This document shows, in pieces, positions 33,707-42,339 of a stretch of DNA of 64,000 bases. This DNA comes from Streptomyces sp. Ru73 (GTDB lineage Bacteria > Actinomycetota > Actinomycetes > Streptomycetales > Streptomycetaceae): positions 1-64,000 of the forward strand of contig NZ_PQSQ01000021.1 in assembly GCF_002920575.1 (NCBI RefSeq), read 5' to 3'. How positions within the stretch are numbered: position 1 is the first letter of the stretch; each line of letters opens with the position of its first letter. The position numbers and the translations under genes are program-made. The notes below the pieces were generated by a model, which made no database searches, had not been told where the DNA came from, and saw only the letters and a program-made list of their open reading frames with translations.

Positions 33707-35068
33707 TCAGCGGCCCCGGCGTCCGCGGCGCCGGACGACGGCCCGGCGGATCAGGAAGCCGGCCAGGACGAACGGGGCGGCCACCACGAGGAAGAAGACC
33801 GGCTCCCGCATCGTCCGGCTGAGGACGGGCGAGAGCACGAGCACCAGCAGGACGAGGCTGACGAGCATGCGGTTCGACAGCCGCTTCCGCACGGGCGGGA
33901 CGGGGACCTGCGGAGCCCCGCCCGGAGCGGGCGCCGGAAAGGCCGACTGCACGGCGACCGGCGGCTGCGCGGAAACCGGTGGCTGTACGGAGAACTGCGG
34001 CTGTACGGCGACCTGCGGCTGTGCGTACGCCGCCGGCTGCGCGGCGGCCGGCAGCGGTACGGAGGCCGGTGGGGCCGGGGCCGGGGGCATGGTGGGCGGC
34101 GGGCCGAAACCCGGAGTGCCGGCGGTGCCGGGGCCGGGCTCCTGCCGCGGCGGGGGCGTGCCGTCGGCCAGCGCGCGCAGCGACCGTTCGCGGGCGGCGA
34201 GGTCCGCCGCGAGCGCGGCCGGTACCGCCTGCTGCCACTGGTGCCCGTGGGCGCCGATGTCCGCCAGCCGCTCGCCGAGCGCGCTGGCCGTCGGCCGTTC
34301 CTCCGGCTGTTTGACCAGGCAGGCGGCCAGCAGCGGACGCAGCGCGTCCGGTACGCCGTCGAGGTCGGGCTCCTCGTGGACGATGCGGTACAGCAGTACG
34401 GGGGCCGAGGCGTTCTCCTCGGGACGTGCGAAGGGGCCGCGGCCGGTCGCGGCGTGCGCCAGGACGGCGGCCAGCGAGAAGACGTCGGCGGGCGCCGCGG
34501 TCCCGGTGCCGGTGGCCTGCTCGGGCGCGAGGAAGCCGGGCGAGCCGATCATTCCGCCGGTGTGGGTGTGCCGGGAGTCGTCGGCGGCGCGCGCGATGCC
34601 GAAGTCGATCAGCCGCGGGTGGTCGCCGGCCAGCAGGACGTTGCCGGGCTTGACGTCCCGGTGCGCGAGTCCGGTGCCGTGCACCGCGCCGAGCGCGCCG
34701 CACAGCTCGGCGGCCAGGGCGAGCAGGGCCGCTTCGGGGAGCGGTCCGTGCCGCTCGACCCAGTCGCCGAGCGAGGGCGCGGGGACGTACTCGGTGGCGA
34801 GCCACTGCGGCCGCTGTCCGGGGGCGCTGTGGTCGACGACGGCGACGGACCACGGGGAGCGGACCCGGTCGCTGTTGCGGATCTCCCGGTCGAAGCGGGC
34901 TTCGAAGCCCTGCTCGGCGCCGAGGTCGGAGCGGACCGTCTTCAGCGCCAGCGGCCGTCCGGCCGCCGTGCGGGACAGGTACACCTGCCCCATGCCGCCC
35001 GCGCCGAGCCTGGCGAGCAGCGGATAGCCGCCCAGGGCCGGCGGATCCGCGGGTTCGAGACCGTGCAT
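33707..35068 (-). CDS. membrane-anchored Ser/Thr protein kinase
   Basis: 453 residues. Hanks-type kinase domain at about 14-275: LGAGGMGQVYL (G-loop), LALKTV (Lys), HRDVKPGNVLL, LIDFGIA (DFG) and FLAPEQ. The linker (about 290-395) is Pro/Gln/Ala/Val-rich with short tandem repeats (SVQPPVSAQPPVAVQ). Two membrane segments near the C-terminus (LVSLVLLVLVL and FFLVVAAPFVLAGFLI) end in an Arg-rich tail. No PASTA domains, so it senses something else, perhaps at the membrane. The start is ATG 35068. Confidence 0.88.
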   Translation of the reverse strand: MHGLEPADPPALGGYPLLARLGAGGMGQVYLSRTAAGRPLALKTVRSDLGAEQGFEARFDREIRNSDRVRSPWSVAVVDHSAPGQRPQWLATEYVPAPSLGDWVERHGPLPEAALLALAAELCGALGAVHGTGLAHRDVKPGNVLLAGDHPRLIDFGIARAADDSRHTHTGGMIGSPGFLAPEQATGTGTAAPADVFSLAAVLAHAATGRGPFARPEENASAPVLLYRIVHEEPDLDGVPDALRPLLAACLVKQPEERPTASALGERLADIGAHGHQWQQAVPAALAADLAARERSLRALADGTPPPRQEPGPGTAGTPGFGPPPTMPPAPAPPASVPLPAAAQPAAYAQPQVAVQPQFSVQPPVSAQPPVAVQSAFPAPAPGGAPQVPVPPVRKRLSNRMLVSLVLLVLVLSPVLSRTMREPVFFLVVAAPFVLAGFLIRRAVVRRRGRRGR

Positions 35069-35157
35069 GGAAATGTTCGTCCCCCTCGTCCCTCTTGTCC
35101 TGCTCTGCCCGGCGGCCCGCGCCGACCAACGAATGATCAGCAGCGTAGAGGCCGGAC

Positions 35158-35222
35158 GTCCGTACGCGGGCAGGGGGGACCGTACCCGCGTACGGACGGC
35201 GGACGTACCCGCGTACGGACGG
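35158..35222. repeat. tandem repeat with one left arm and two right arms (hairpin choice)
   Basis: GTCCGTACGCGGG (35158-35170) pairs perfectly with CCCGCGTACGGAC at 35185-35197 or at 35208-35220. The right arm lies in a 19-bp repeat (35181-35199 and 35204-35222; period 23). The whole lies in the 178-bp gap between the kinase start and the stop of the FAD oxidase. It may end transcription of the oxidase gene or regulate the kinase. Confidence 0.75.
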
Positions 35223-35246
35223 TGGACCGGGAGGCCCGCGCCTGCG

Positions 35247-36650
35247 TCACTCCGGCCGGCCGGCGCCCTCCTCGCGGGCGCGTACCGGCACGACCTTGCC
35301 GGGGTTGAGGATGCCCTGCGGGTCCAGGGCGCTCTTCACCGCGTGGTGCATGTCCAGCACGGCCGGGGACAGCTCCTGGGCCAGCCCGTCGCGCTTGAGC
35401 AGGCCGACGCCGTGCTCGCCGGTGACCGTGCCGCCGAGCGCGATCGCGTCCGCGATGATCTCGTGGAAGGCGGCCTGGGCACGCTCCCGTGCCGCGCTGT
35501 CGCCGGGCGGGGTGATCAGCAGCGGGTGCAGGTTGCCGTCGCCGGCGTGCGCGATGTTGGCGATGAGGGTGTCGTGCCGGGCGGCGGCGCGCTCGATGCG
35601 GGCGAGCATCTCGGGCACGGCGGCCTTGGGGACGCAGACGTCCTCGGTGAGGACCGGGCCGAGGCGTTCGAGTGCCGGGTAGGCGAGGCGCCGGGCGTCG
35701 AACAGCGCGTCGGCCTCCTCCTGGTCGGTGGACTGCGCCGCCCAGGTGGCGCCGGCCTCCTCGAAGCAGGCCAGCATGCGCGCCGCCTCCTGCTCACCGG
35801 CGGCGCCGGGTGCGTCCGTACGGCCGAGGAGCACCACGTCGGCGTCGACGGAGAGGCCCATGTTCTTCCACTTGTCGACGGCGGCCAGGCAGTGCCGGTC
35901 GATCAGCTCCAGCGCCGAGGGGGTGAGCCCGGCGGCGCCGACGGCGGCCACGGCGCGGCCCGCGTCCACGACGGAGGAGAAGTACCCGGCGACCGTGCGC
36001 TCCGGCTCGCGCAGCGGCCGCAGCCGCACGGTGATCTCGGTGATCACGCCGAGCGTGCCCTCGGAGCCGACCATCAGCCCGGCGAGGTCGTACCCGGCGA
36101 CGCCCTTGGCGGTCCGCCGTCCCAGCCGGACCAGCTCGCCGGTGCCGGTGACGACCTCGAGGCCGAGGACGTAGTCCCGGGTGACCCCGTACTTCACGCA
36201 GCACAGTCCGCCGGCGTTGGTGGCGACGTTGCCGCCGATGGTGGACCACGGGGCGCTGGCCGGGTCCGGCGGGTACCAGAGGCCGTGCTCCGCGCAGGCG
36301 GCCCGGAGGTCGTCGTTGACGACGCCGGGGCCGACGACCGCGAGGCGCTCCACGGGGTCGATCTCGTGGAGGGCGTTCATGTGCTCGGTGGAGAGCAGGA
36401 CGCCGCCCTCGACGGCGTTGGCGCCGCCGGAGAGGCCGGTGCCTGCGCCGCGCGTGACGAGCGGGACGCCGTGCCGCAGGCAGGCGCGCACCACGGTGCG
36501 CACTTCCTGTGCCGTGTGCGGCCGGACCACGACGAGGGGCGTGCCGTGCGGCGCCCACTCCGCCTCGTCGTGGACGAAGCCCGCGGCGATCTCGGGGTCC
36601 TCGACCAGCCGTCCTTCGGGCAGTTCCTGCCGCAGCTCATCGATCAGCAC
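35247..36650 (-). CDS. GlcD-type FAD-linked oxidase
   Basis: 467 residues. FAD_binding_4 domain (PLVVVRPHTAQEVRTVVRAC; VTRGAGTGLSGGANAVEGGVLL; STIGGNVATNAGGLCCVKYG) and a C-terminal FAD-oxidase domain ending in the signature GEHGVGLLKRDGL and DPQGILNPGKV. Such enzymes oxidise glycolate, D-lactate or D-2-hydroxy acids; the substrate is not determined by sequence. Start taken as GTG 36650 (MLIDELRQ) with CAGGTGA upstream; a 16-codon ATG frame (36687-36637) overlaps it in another frame. Confidence 0.85.
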   Translation of the reverse strand: MLIDELRQELPEGRLVEDPEIAAGFVHDEAEWAPHGTPLVVVRPHTAQEVRTVVRACLRHGVPLVTRGAGTGLSGGANAVEGGVLLSTEHMNALHEIDPVERLAVVGPGVVNDDLRAACAEHGLWYPPDPASAPWSTIGGNVATNAGGLCCVKYGVTRDYVLGLEVVTGTGELVRLGRRTAKGVAGYDLAGLMVGSEGTLGVITEITVRLRPLREPERTVAGYFSSVVDAGRAVAAVGAAGLTPSALELIDRHCLAAVDKWKNMGLSVDADVVLLGRTDAPGAAGEQEAARMLACFEEAGATWAAQSTDQEEADALFDARRLAYPALERLGPVLTEDVCVPKAAVPEMLARIERAAARHDTLIANIAHAGDGNLHPLLITPPGDSAARERAQAAFHEIIADAIALGGTVTGEHGVGLLKRDGLAQELSPAVLDMHHAVKSALDPQGILNPGKVVPVRAREEGAGRPE

Positions 36651-36834
36651 GCGCGATCACCTGCACTTTCTCGAACACGTCTGCCATGTCCGCACGGTAT
36701 CCGCCCTTCGGGGGACAGTGATCACCGCCCCTCGAAGGGCCCCGCTCGCCGCGCCCCCGTACGCACCGGCCCTGCGCGGTCCGTACGCGCGCCCTCGGAT
36801 GCGCGTCGGCGCGGCAGGCGGCACGGTGGTGTGC

Positions 36835-37062
36835 ATGAGCACTGCCCGCATCGTCATCCAGCCGCCCTCCGCCGCCGGCGGGCGGCACGTGCACGTCGAC
36901 GGGGAGAACCTCGGCCTCGCGCAGAGCGACATGGACGTCGTGGAGTTCCTGCGGCGGAGCGGCCTGCCCGACGCCGAACCGCTGCTGGACGATCCGGCGT
37001 GGGTCGAGTGGCGCGGCGCCCCGCCGCACGACTACGGCGGCCCCAGCGTCAGCAGCGCGTGA
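36835..37062 (+). CDS. small hypothetical protein
   Basis: 75 residues, hydrophilic, no Cys, no signal peptide: RIVIQPPSAAGGRHVHVDGENLGLAQSDMDVVEFLRRSGL. It looks like a single small domain with beta strands and a helix, and third positions are G/C-rich, so it is probably real. Unknown function. Converges on the acyl-CoA dehydrogenase gene with 12 bp between stops. Confidence 0.65.
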   Translation: MSTARIVIQPPSAAGGRHVHVDGENLGLAQSDMDVVEFLRRSGLPDAEPLLDDPAWVEWRGAPPHDYGGPSVSSA

Positions 37063-37074
37063 CCGGCACGAGTG

Positions 37075-38217
37075 TCACGGCCGCGACAGCTGTCTGCTGA
37101 TCACCAGTCGCTGGATCTGGTTCGTGCCCTCGAAAATCTGCATGATCTTGGCCTCGCGCATGTAGCGCTCGACCGGGAAGTCGCGGGTGTAGCCGTACCC
37201 GCCGTACACCTGTACCGCGTCCGTGGTGACCTTCATGGCGGCGTCGGTGGCGATGAGCTTGGCGACGCTGGCCTGGCGGCCGTACGGGCGGCCCGCGTCG
37301 CGGCGGCGGGCCGCGTCGAGGTAGGTGGCGCGGGCCGAGTCGACGGCGGCGGCCATGTCGGCGAGGACGAAGCCCAGGCCCTGGTGGTCGATGATCTTCC
37401 GGCCGAAGGCGGTGCGCTCGTTGGCGTACGCCACGGCCGCGTCCAGGGCCGCCTGGGCGACACCGGTGGCGCAGGCGGCGATGCCCAGCCGGCCGGAGTC
37501 CAGCGCGGAGAGCGCGATCTGGAGGCCCTGGCCCTCGCTGCCGATCAGCCGGTCGGCCTCGATGAGCGCGCCGTCCCAGTGGGCCGCCGTGGTCGGGATG
37601 GCGTGCAGGCCCATCTTCTCCTCGGGCCGGCCGAAGGTGAGTCCTTCGGTGGCGCCGGGCGCGAGGAAGCAGGAGATGCCGCGGCTGCCGGCGGAGGTGC
37701 GCGCGAAGAGGGTGTAGAAGTCGGCCTTGCCGCCGTGGGTGATCCACGCCTTGCTGCCGGTGATCCGGTAGCCGGCCGTCTCGCGCACCGCCTTGCAGGT
37801 CAGCGCTGCGGCGTCGGAGCCGGCCTGCGGCTCGGAGAGGCTGTAGCCGCCGACCAGGCCGCCGCCGAGGATGTCCGGCGCCCAGCGCTGCCGCTGCTCC
37901 TCGGTGCCGTACGTCATCAGGGCGTACGCCGACATGGTGTGCACGCTGGTGGCCACGGCGACGGCCGCCCAGCGGGCCGCCAGCTCCTCGATGACCTGGA
38001 GGTACACCTCGTACGGCTGGCCTCCGCCGTCGTACTCCTCCGGGTAGGGCAGGCCGAGCAGCCCGGCCTCGCCCAGGGTCTTGAAAAGGCCCTCGGGGTA
38101 CAGCTCTTCGCGCTCGTGCTTGTCGACGCGGGGGGCGAGTTCCTTGTCGGCGATCTCGCGGGTGAGGGCGAGCAGGTCCTCGGCCTCCCGGGTCGGCAGC
38201 AGCCGGTCGACGGTCAT
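37075..38217 (-). CDS. acyl-CoA dehydrogenase
   Basis: 380 residues, typical FAD flavoprotein: GYSLSEPQAGSDAAAL (FAD-binding), KAWITHGGKADFYTLFART, RTAFGRKIIDHQ, and the C-terminal MKVTTDAVQVYGGYGYTRDFPVERYMREAKIMQIFEGTNQIQR containing the catalytic Glu (EGTN). It introduces a double bond into acyl-CoA. Its ATG overlaps the stop of the oxidoreductase upstream (ATGA), so they are coupled. Confidence 0.9.
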   Translation of the reverse strand: MTVDRLLPTREAEDLLALTREIADKELAPRVDKHEREELYPEGLFKTLGEAGLLGLPYPEEYDGGGQPYEVYLQVIEELAARWAAVAVATSVHTMSAYALMTYGTEEQRQRWAPDILGGGLVGGYSLSEPQAGSDAAALTCKAVRETAGYRITGSKAWITHGGKADFYTLFARTSAGSRGISCFLAPGATEGLTFGRPEEKMGLHAIPTTAAHWDGALIEADRLIGSEGQGLQIALSALDSGRLGIAACATGVAQAALDAAVAYANERTAFGRKIIDHQGLGFVLADMAAAVDSARATYLDAARRRDAGRPYGRQASVAKLIATDAAMKVTTDAVQVYGGYGYTRDFPVERYMREAKIMQIFEGTNQIQRLVISRQLSRP

Positions 38218-41200
38218 CGTGCCTCCGTGGCGGTGCTCAGAGTGCTGGTGGTGCGGGTGGTGCTCGTGGTGGTGCTGCCGAGGCCCGCGAGCGCGGTGCG
38301 GGCCTGCGCGCGGAACTCCGCGACCCGGGCGAGCTTGATGTCCTCGTAGCCGCGGACGAGGTCGGGGAGTTCGACGACGGCGCGTACGGCGTCGGCGTTT
38401 TCCGGGGTGAGGTGGGCGAGCGCGCCGCGCACCAGCTGCCGGTACTCGCCGATCAGGGCACGCTCGACGCGGCGGACCTCGGCGTACCCGAAGACGTCCA
38501 GGGAGGTGCCGCGCAGCACGCGGCCCGCGCGCAGGACGCGGAAGGCGGCCGGGGCCGTGCGGCGCAGCCGGATCTTGCGCTTCATGCCGAGGGCGCGCAG
38601 GACGGGCGGGTGGAGGAGGACGGAGACGGCGGAGCCCGCGCCGAACTCGTCGCGCAGCCTGTCCTGTTCGGTGGCGTCCAGGTGGAGCCTGGCGACCTCG
38701 TACTCGTCCTTGTACGCCATGAGCTTGTGCAGGCCGCGGGCGTAGGCGAGGGCGATGGCGGAGCCGGCCTCCGTGCCGCCGCGGCGGCCTGCGAGGTCAG
38801 CGACGCGGGCGACGTCCTCGGCGTACCGGCGGGCGTACCGCTCGTTCTGGTAGCCGATGAGGTCGGCGGCGCGGGTGGCGACGGCGGCGCGCAGTTCCTC
38901 GTCGGCGGTGTGCTCGCCGGCGATGGCCCGGGCGACCGGGGTGACCTCGACGACCGGGCGTTCGGGCGCGGCCAGCGCCGCGGTGACGGCCGCGCGGTCC
39001 AGGACCGCGGCGCGGCCCCAGCGGAAGGCGGCGAGGTTCTTCTGCACGGCGGCGCCGTTGAGGCGGATCGCGTCCTCGATGGCCTCGGCGCTGAGGGGGA
39101 GGCAGCCGTGCTGGTAGGCGGCGCCGATGAGCACCATGTTCGCCGGCATGTGGTCGGCGAAGAGCGCTTCGGACAGGCCCTGCGCGTCGAGGTAGAGGTT
39201 GTCCTCGCGGCGGGTGACCGATTCGACGCGCTCCAGGGCGTCGTCGGGCGAGCCGGGCAGGACGACGCGTCCGGTGACCATGGCGGCGGTCGGCAGGACG
39301 GCGGTGTTGACCACGGCGACGGTGTGGCCGGCGCGGGCGACGGCCATGTTGGTGTCGGCGGCGGCGCCGAGCAGGTCGAAGCCGATCAGGACGTCGGCGG
39401 TGCCGCGGGAGGCCCGGAGCGCGCCGGTGACCGGGGACTTGGCGATCCGCAGGTCGCTGAGGACGGGGCCGCCCTTCTGCGCGAGTCCGGTCTGCTCCAG
39501 CCCGGCGGCGTACAGGCCGTCCAGCCGGGCGGCCATCTGCAGGATCTGGGAGACGGTGACCACGCCGGTGCCGCCGACGCCGGGCATCCGCAGCAGCGTG
39601 CCGTCCGGGCCGAAGCGGCGTTCCGGTTCGGTCAGCGCGACCGGCAGTTCCGGGACCTTCCGCGGCTCCTTGCGGCCCGGCTCGACGAGCAGGAAGGACG
39701 GGCAGTCGCCCTTGAGGCAGCTGAGGTCGGTGTTGCAGGACGCCTGGTGGATACGGGTCTTGCGGCCGAACTCGGTCTCCACGGGCTGCACGGACAGACA
39801 TGTCGACTTGTCGCCGCAGTCCCCGCAGCCCTCGCAGACCCGCTCGTTGATCGCGACCTTCTCCACCGGGGTGGGGAGCTGGCCGCGCTTGCGCAGCCGC
39901 CGCTCCTCGGCGGCGCAGCGGTCGTCGTGCAGCAGGACCGTGACGCCTTCGGTGGCGGCCAGTTCCCGCTCCACGTCGGGGAGTTCGTCGCGGTGCCGGA
40001 CCGTCGCGACCGGGTCCAGGCGGACGCCGCGGTAGCTCTCGGGTTCCGCGGTGGTGACGACGACCTTGCGTACGCCCTCGATGGCGAGCAGCCGGATGAC
40101 CGCGGGGATGTCGAGGCGGCCCTCGGCGCGCTGGCCGCCGGTCATGGCGACGGCGTCGTTGTAGAGCAGCTTGTACGTCATGGTGACGCCGGCCGCGACG
40201 GCGGCGCGCACGGCGAGCGAGCCGGAGTGGTGAAACGTGCCGTCGCCGAGGTTCTGCACGAAGTGCGGGTCGTCGGTGAACGGCGCGAGGCCGATCCACT
40301 GGGCGCCCTCGCCGCCCATCTGCGTCAGGCCCACCTGGGTGCCGCGTCCCGCGCCGTCCAGCGCGATCATCGCGTGGCAGCCGATGCCGACGCCGACCAG
40401 CGTGGAGTCGGCGGTGCGGGTGGAGGTGTTGTGCGGGCAGCCGGAGCAGAAGTACGGGGTGCGGGCCGCGACGGTGGGCAGGGTGATGCGCGCGGGCCGG
40501 GCCGGGGCGAGTGCTTCGAGGTGGGCGGTCGCCCGCTCGGGCAGCCGGTCGGCGCCGATCCTGCGGGCCAGTGCGCGGGCGACGTCCTCGGCGCCCAGCG
40601 TGGCGCGGGCGGTGAGCAGCGGGCGGCCGGTCTCGTCGCGGCGGCCGACGACGACGGGCGCCTCCGCCGTGCGGTACAGCGCCTCCTTCAGCGCTCCTTC
40701 GAGGAACGCCACCTTGTCCTCCACGACGAGCACCTGCTCCAGGTCGCCGGTCATGGCGACCAGGTCCTCCTCGGCCACGGGGAAGGGCATGCCGATGCGG
40801 ATCAGCCGCAGGCCCAGCTCCTCCATGGCCGCCTCGTCCAGGCCGAGGTCGTCCAGGGCGCGCTGGACGACGGCGTAGGAGGTGCCGGAGGCGAGGATGC
40901 CGAGGGTGGCGCGGCGGGCGCTGAAGGTGACCTTGTTGAGCCCGGCCGTACGGGCGTACATGCGGGCCAGGTCGAGACGGCGGGTGAGCATGTCGTGCTC
41001 GGCGTCGAGGGCAGCGGGGCCGACCAGCGCGGGCGAGGCGGCGCGTGCGCTGCGGTCCGGCTCCGGGATGCCCTGGCGCAGCGCTTCGAAGTCCACGGTC
41101 GCTGAGGCGTCGGCGATGTCGGCGACGATCTTCAGGCCGGTCCACAGGCCGGTGGCGCGGGACAGCGCGACGGCGTGCAGCCCGAACTCGATGATCTCCG

Positions 41201-41735
41201 CGACGGATCCGGGCGCGAGCACGGGCATCGCCAGGCTCTGGCACATCCGCTCGCAGGAGCTGGGCACGGTGGAGGACTTGCAGCCGGGGTCGTCGCCGAT
41301 CCAGGCGACGGCTCCGCCGAGCGGCGCGGTGCCGGCGAGGTTGCCGTGCCGGATGGCGTCGGCGGCGCGGTCCAGGCCGGGGTTCTTGCCGTACCAGTAC
41401 CCGGTGACGCCCTCGTGCCGGCGGCCCGGCACCTGGCCGAGCATCTGGGTGCCGGCCACCGCCGTGGCGGCCAGCTCCTCGTTGACGCCGGCCTTGAAGA
41501 CCACGCCGGCCTCGTCCAGGAAGCGGGCGGCGCGGCCCATTTCCAGGTCGACCCCGCCCAGCGGCGACCCCTGGTAACCGCTCACGAAGGCCCGGGTGTC
41601 GAGCCCGCGTGCCTCGTCCAGTCGGCGCTGCTCCAGCGTCAGCCGGACCAGGGCCTGGACGCCCGAGATCAGCGCCCGGCCGTCGGTGGCCGTGTACTTG
41701 TCGTCGAGCGACACCGCGGCGGGTGGGGTGCTCAC
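38214..41735 (-). CDS. fused indolepyruvate ferredoxin oxidoreductase
   Basis: 1,173 residues, the single-chain IorAB-like enzyme. N-terminal TPP-binding half (SGYQGSPLGGVDLEMG; GYWYGKNPGLDRAADAIRHGN; FCSGCPHNTST), a bacterial ferredoxin centre (VCEGCGDCGDKSTC and SCNTDLSCLKGDC, seven Cys), then a C-terminal gamma domain (RMPGVGGTGVVTVSQIL). It oxidatively decarboxylates aryl- or other 2-oxo acids to acyl-CoA. GTG 41735 (VSTPPAAV) is used, with GAGGAGG upstream; the open frame before it is in the divergent promoter. With the acyl-CoA dehydrogenase it fits amino-acid catabolism under the AsnC regulator. Confidence 0.88.
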   Translation of the reverse strand: MSTPPAAVSLDDKYTATDGRALISGVQALVRLTLEQRRLDEARGLDTRAFVSGYQGSPLGGVDLEMGRAARFLDEAGVVFKAGVNEELAATAVAGTQMLGQVPGRRHEGVTGYWYGKNPGLDRAADAIRHGNLAGTAPLGGAVAWIGDDPGCKSSTVPSSCERMCQSLAMPVLAPGSVAEIIEFGLHAVALSRATGLWTGLKIVADIADASATVDFEALRQGIPEPDRSARAASPALVGPAALDAEHDMLTRRLDLARMYARTAGLNKVTFSARRATLGILASGTSYAVVQRALDDLGLDEAAMEELGLRLIRIGMPFPVAEEDLVAMTGDLEQVLVVEDKVAFLEGALKEALYRTAEAPVVVGRRDETGRPLLTARATLGAEDVARALARRIGADRLPERATAHLEALAPARPARITLPTVAARTPYFCSGCPHNTSTRTADSTLVGVGIGCHAMIALDGAGRGTQVGLTQMGGEGAQWIGLAPFTDDPHFVQNLGDGTFHHSGSLAVRAAVAAGVTMTYKLLYNDAVAMTGGQRAEGRLDIPAVIRLLAIEGVRKVVVTTAEPESYRGVRLDPVATVRHRDELPDVERELAATEGVTVLLHDDRCAAEERRLRKRGQLPTPVEKVAINERVCEGCGDCGDKSTCLSVQPVETEFGRKTRIHQASCNTDLSCLKGDCPSFLLVEPGRKEPRKVPELPVALTEPERRFGPDGTLLRMPGVGGTGVVTVSQILQMAARLDGLYAAGLEQTGLAQKGGPVLSDLRIAKSPVTGALRASRGTADVLIGFDLLGAAADTNMAVARAGHTVAVVNTAVLPTAAMVTGRVVLPGSPDDALERVESVTRREDNLYLDAQGLSEALFADHMPANMVLIGAAYQHGCLPLSAEAIEDAIRLNGAAVQKNLAAFRWGRAAVLDRAAVTAALAAPERPVVEVTPVARAIAGEHTADEELRAAVATRAADLIGYQNERYARRYAEDVARVADLAGRRGGTEAGSAIALAYARGLHKLMAYKDEYEVARLHLDATEQDRLRDEFGAGSAVSVLLHPPVLRALGMKRKIRLRRTAPAAFRVLRAGRVLRGTSLDVFGYAEVRRVERALIGEYRQLVRGALAHLTPENADAVRAVVELPDLVRGYEDIKLARVAEFRAQARTALAGLGSTTTSTTRTTSTLSTATEAR

Positions 41736-41862
41736 GCAAGCCTCCTCGACATCGTTGTGAAGGAACTTGGGGTGGGGGGTGGTGACGAACGGCACACAGC
41801 ACAGCAACGAGAAGCGGAACGCACAAGCATCCGCAGGGAAATCCGCGGCAACGCGCAAACTA

Positions 41863-41891
41863 TTTACGTACAGGGCGAGTCGACGTACATT
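41863..41891 (+). promoter_or_regulatory. candidate leaderless promoter of the AsnC-type gene
   Basis: TTTACG (41863-41868), 17-nt spacer, TACATT (41886-41891). The -10 ends 7 nt before ATG 41899 and there is no Shine-Dalgarno. ACGTACA occurs twice here (41866-41872, 41883-41889), with GCAAA (41855) and TTTGC (41894) as outer dyad. Confidence 0.55.
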
Positions 41892-41898
41892 CCTTTGC

Positions 41899-42339
41899 AT
41901 GCCTGAGGCCGTCGACGAGATCGATCACCGCCTGCTGCGCCTGCTGCGCGAGGACGGTCGCCGTACGTTCTCCGAGATGTCCGCCGAGGTGGGCCTGTCG
42001 GTGGCGGCGGTCAAGCGGCGCGTGGACCGGCTCAGGGACATCGGGGTGATCACCGGCTTCGCCGCGCAGATCGACCAGAGCAAGCTCGGCTGGGGCATCG
42101 AGGCGTTCGTCGAGCTGCGGTACGCCGGTACGACCCGGGTCAACGAAATCGTGCGGTCGGCCTACAACGTCCCCGAAGTACAGGCCGTCTTCACCATCGC
42201 CGGCGATCCGGACGCGCTGATCCAGGTGCGGGTGCGCGACATCGCCCACCTCCAGCAGGTCATCGACGGCCTGCGCAGCGCCGGCCGGGTCACCGGCACC
42301 AAGACGCTGATGGTGCTGGGCTCATGGAGCCGCACCTGA
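41899..42339 (+). CDS. AsnC/Lrp-type regulator
   Basis: 146 residues. N-terminal helix-turn-helix (EIDHRLLRLLREDGRRTFSEMS, then VAAVKRRVDRLRDIGVITGF) and C-terminal RAM/ACT-like domain (VPEVQAVFTIAGDPDALIQVRVRD). It likely responds to an amino acid and regulates the divergent ferredoxin oxidoreductase/acyl-CoA dehydrogenase operon and itself. ATG 41899 is the first Met. Its last 18 bp overlap the end of the convergent coiled-coil gene. Confidence 0.85.
   Translation: MPEAVDEIDHRLLRLLREDGRRTFSEMSAEVGLSVAAVKRRVDRLRDIGVITGFAAQIDQSKLGWGIEAFVELRYAGTTRVNEIVRSAYNVPEVQAVFTIAGDPDALIQVRVRDIAHLQQVIDGLRSAGRVTGTKTLMVLGSWSRT

Noticed and set aside
36637..36687. 16-codon upstream frame before the GlcD-type gene
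   Set aside because: It has a plausible ATG but no ribosome-binding site that I could recognise and no conservation evidence; it was mentioned only as a start alternative.
38797..41826. 1,009-codon frame overlapping the ferredoxin oxidoreductase
   Set aside because: Arg/Pro/Gly-rich translation without domains, a shadow of the real gene.
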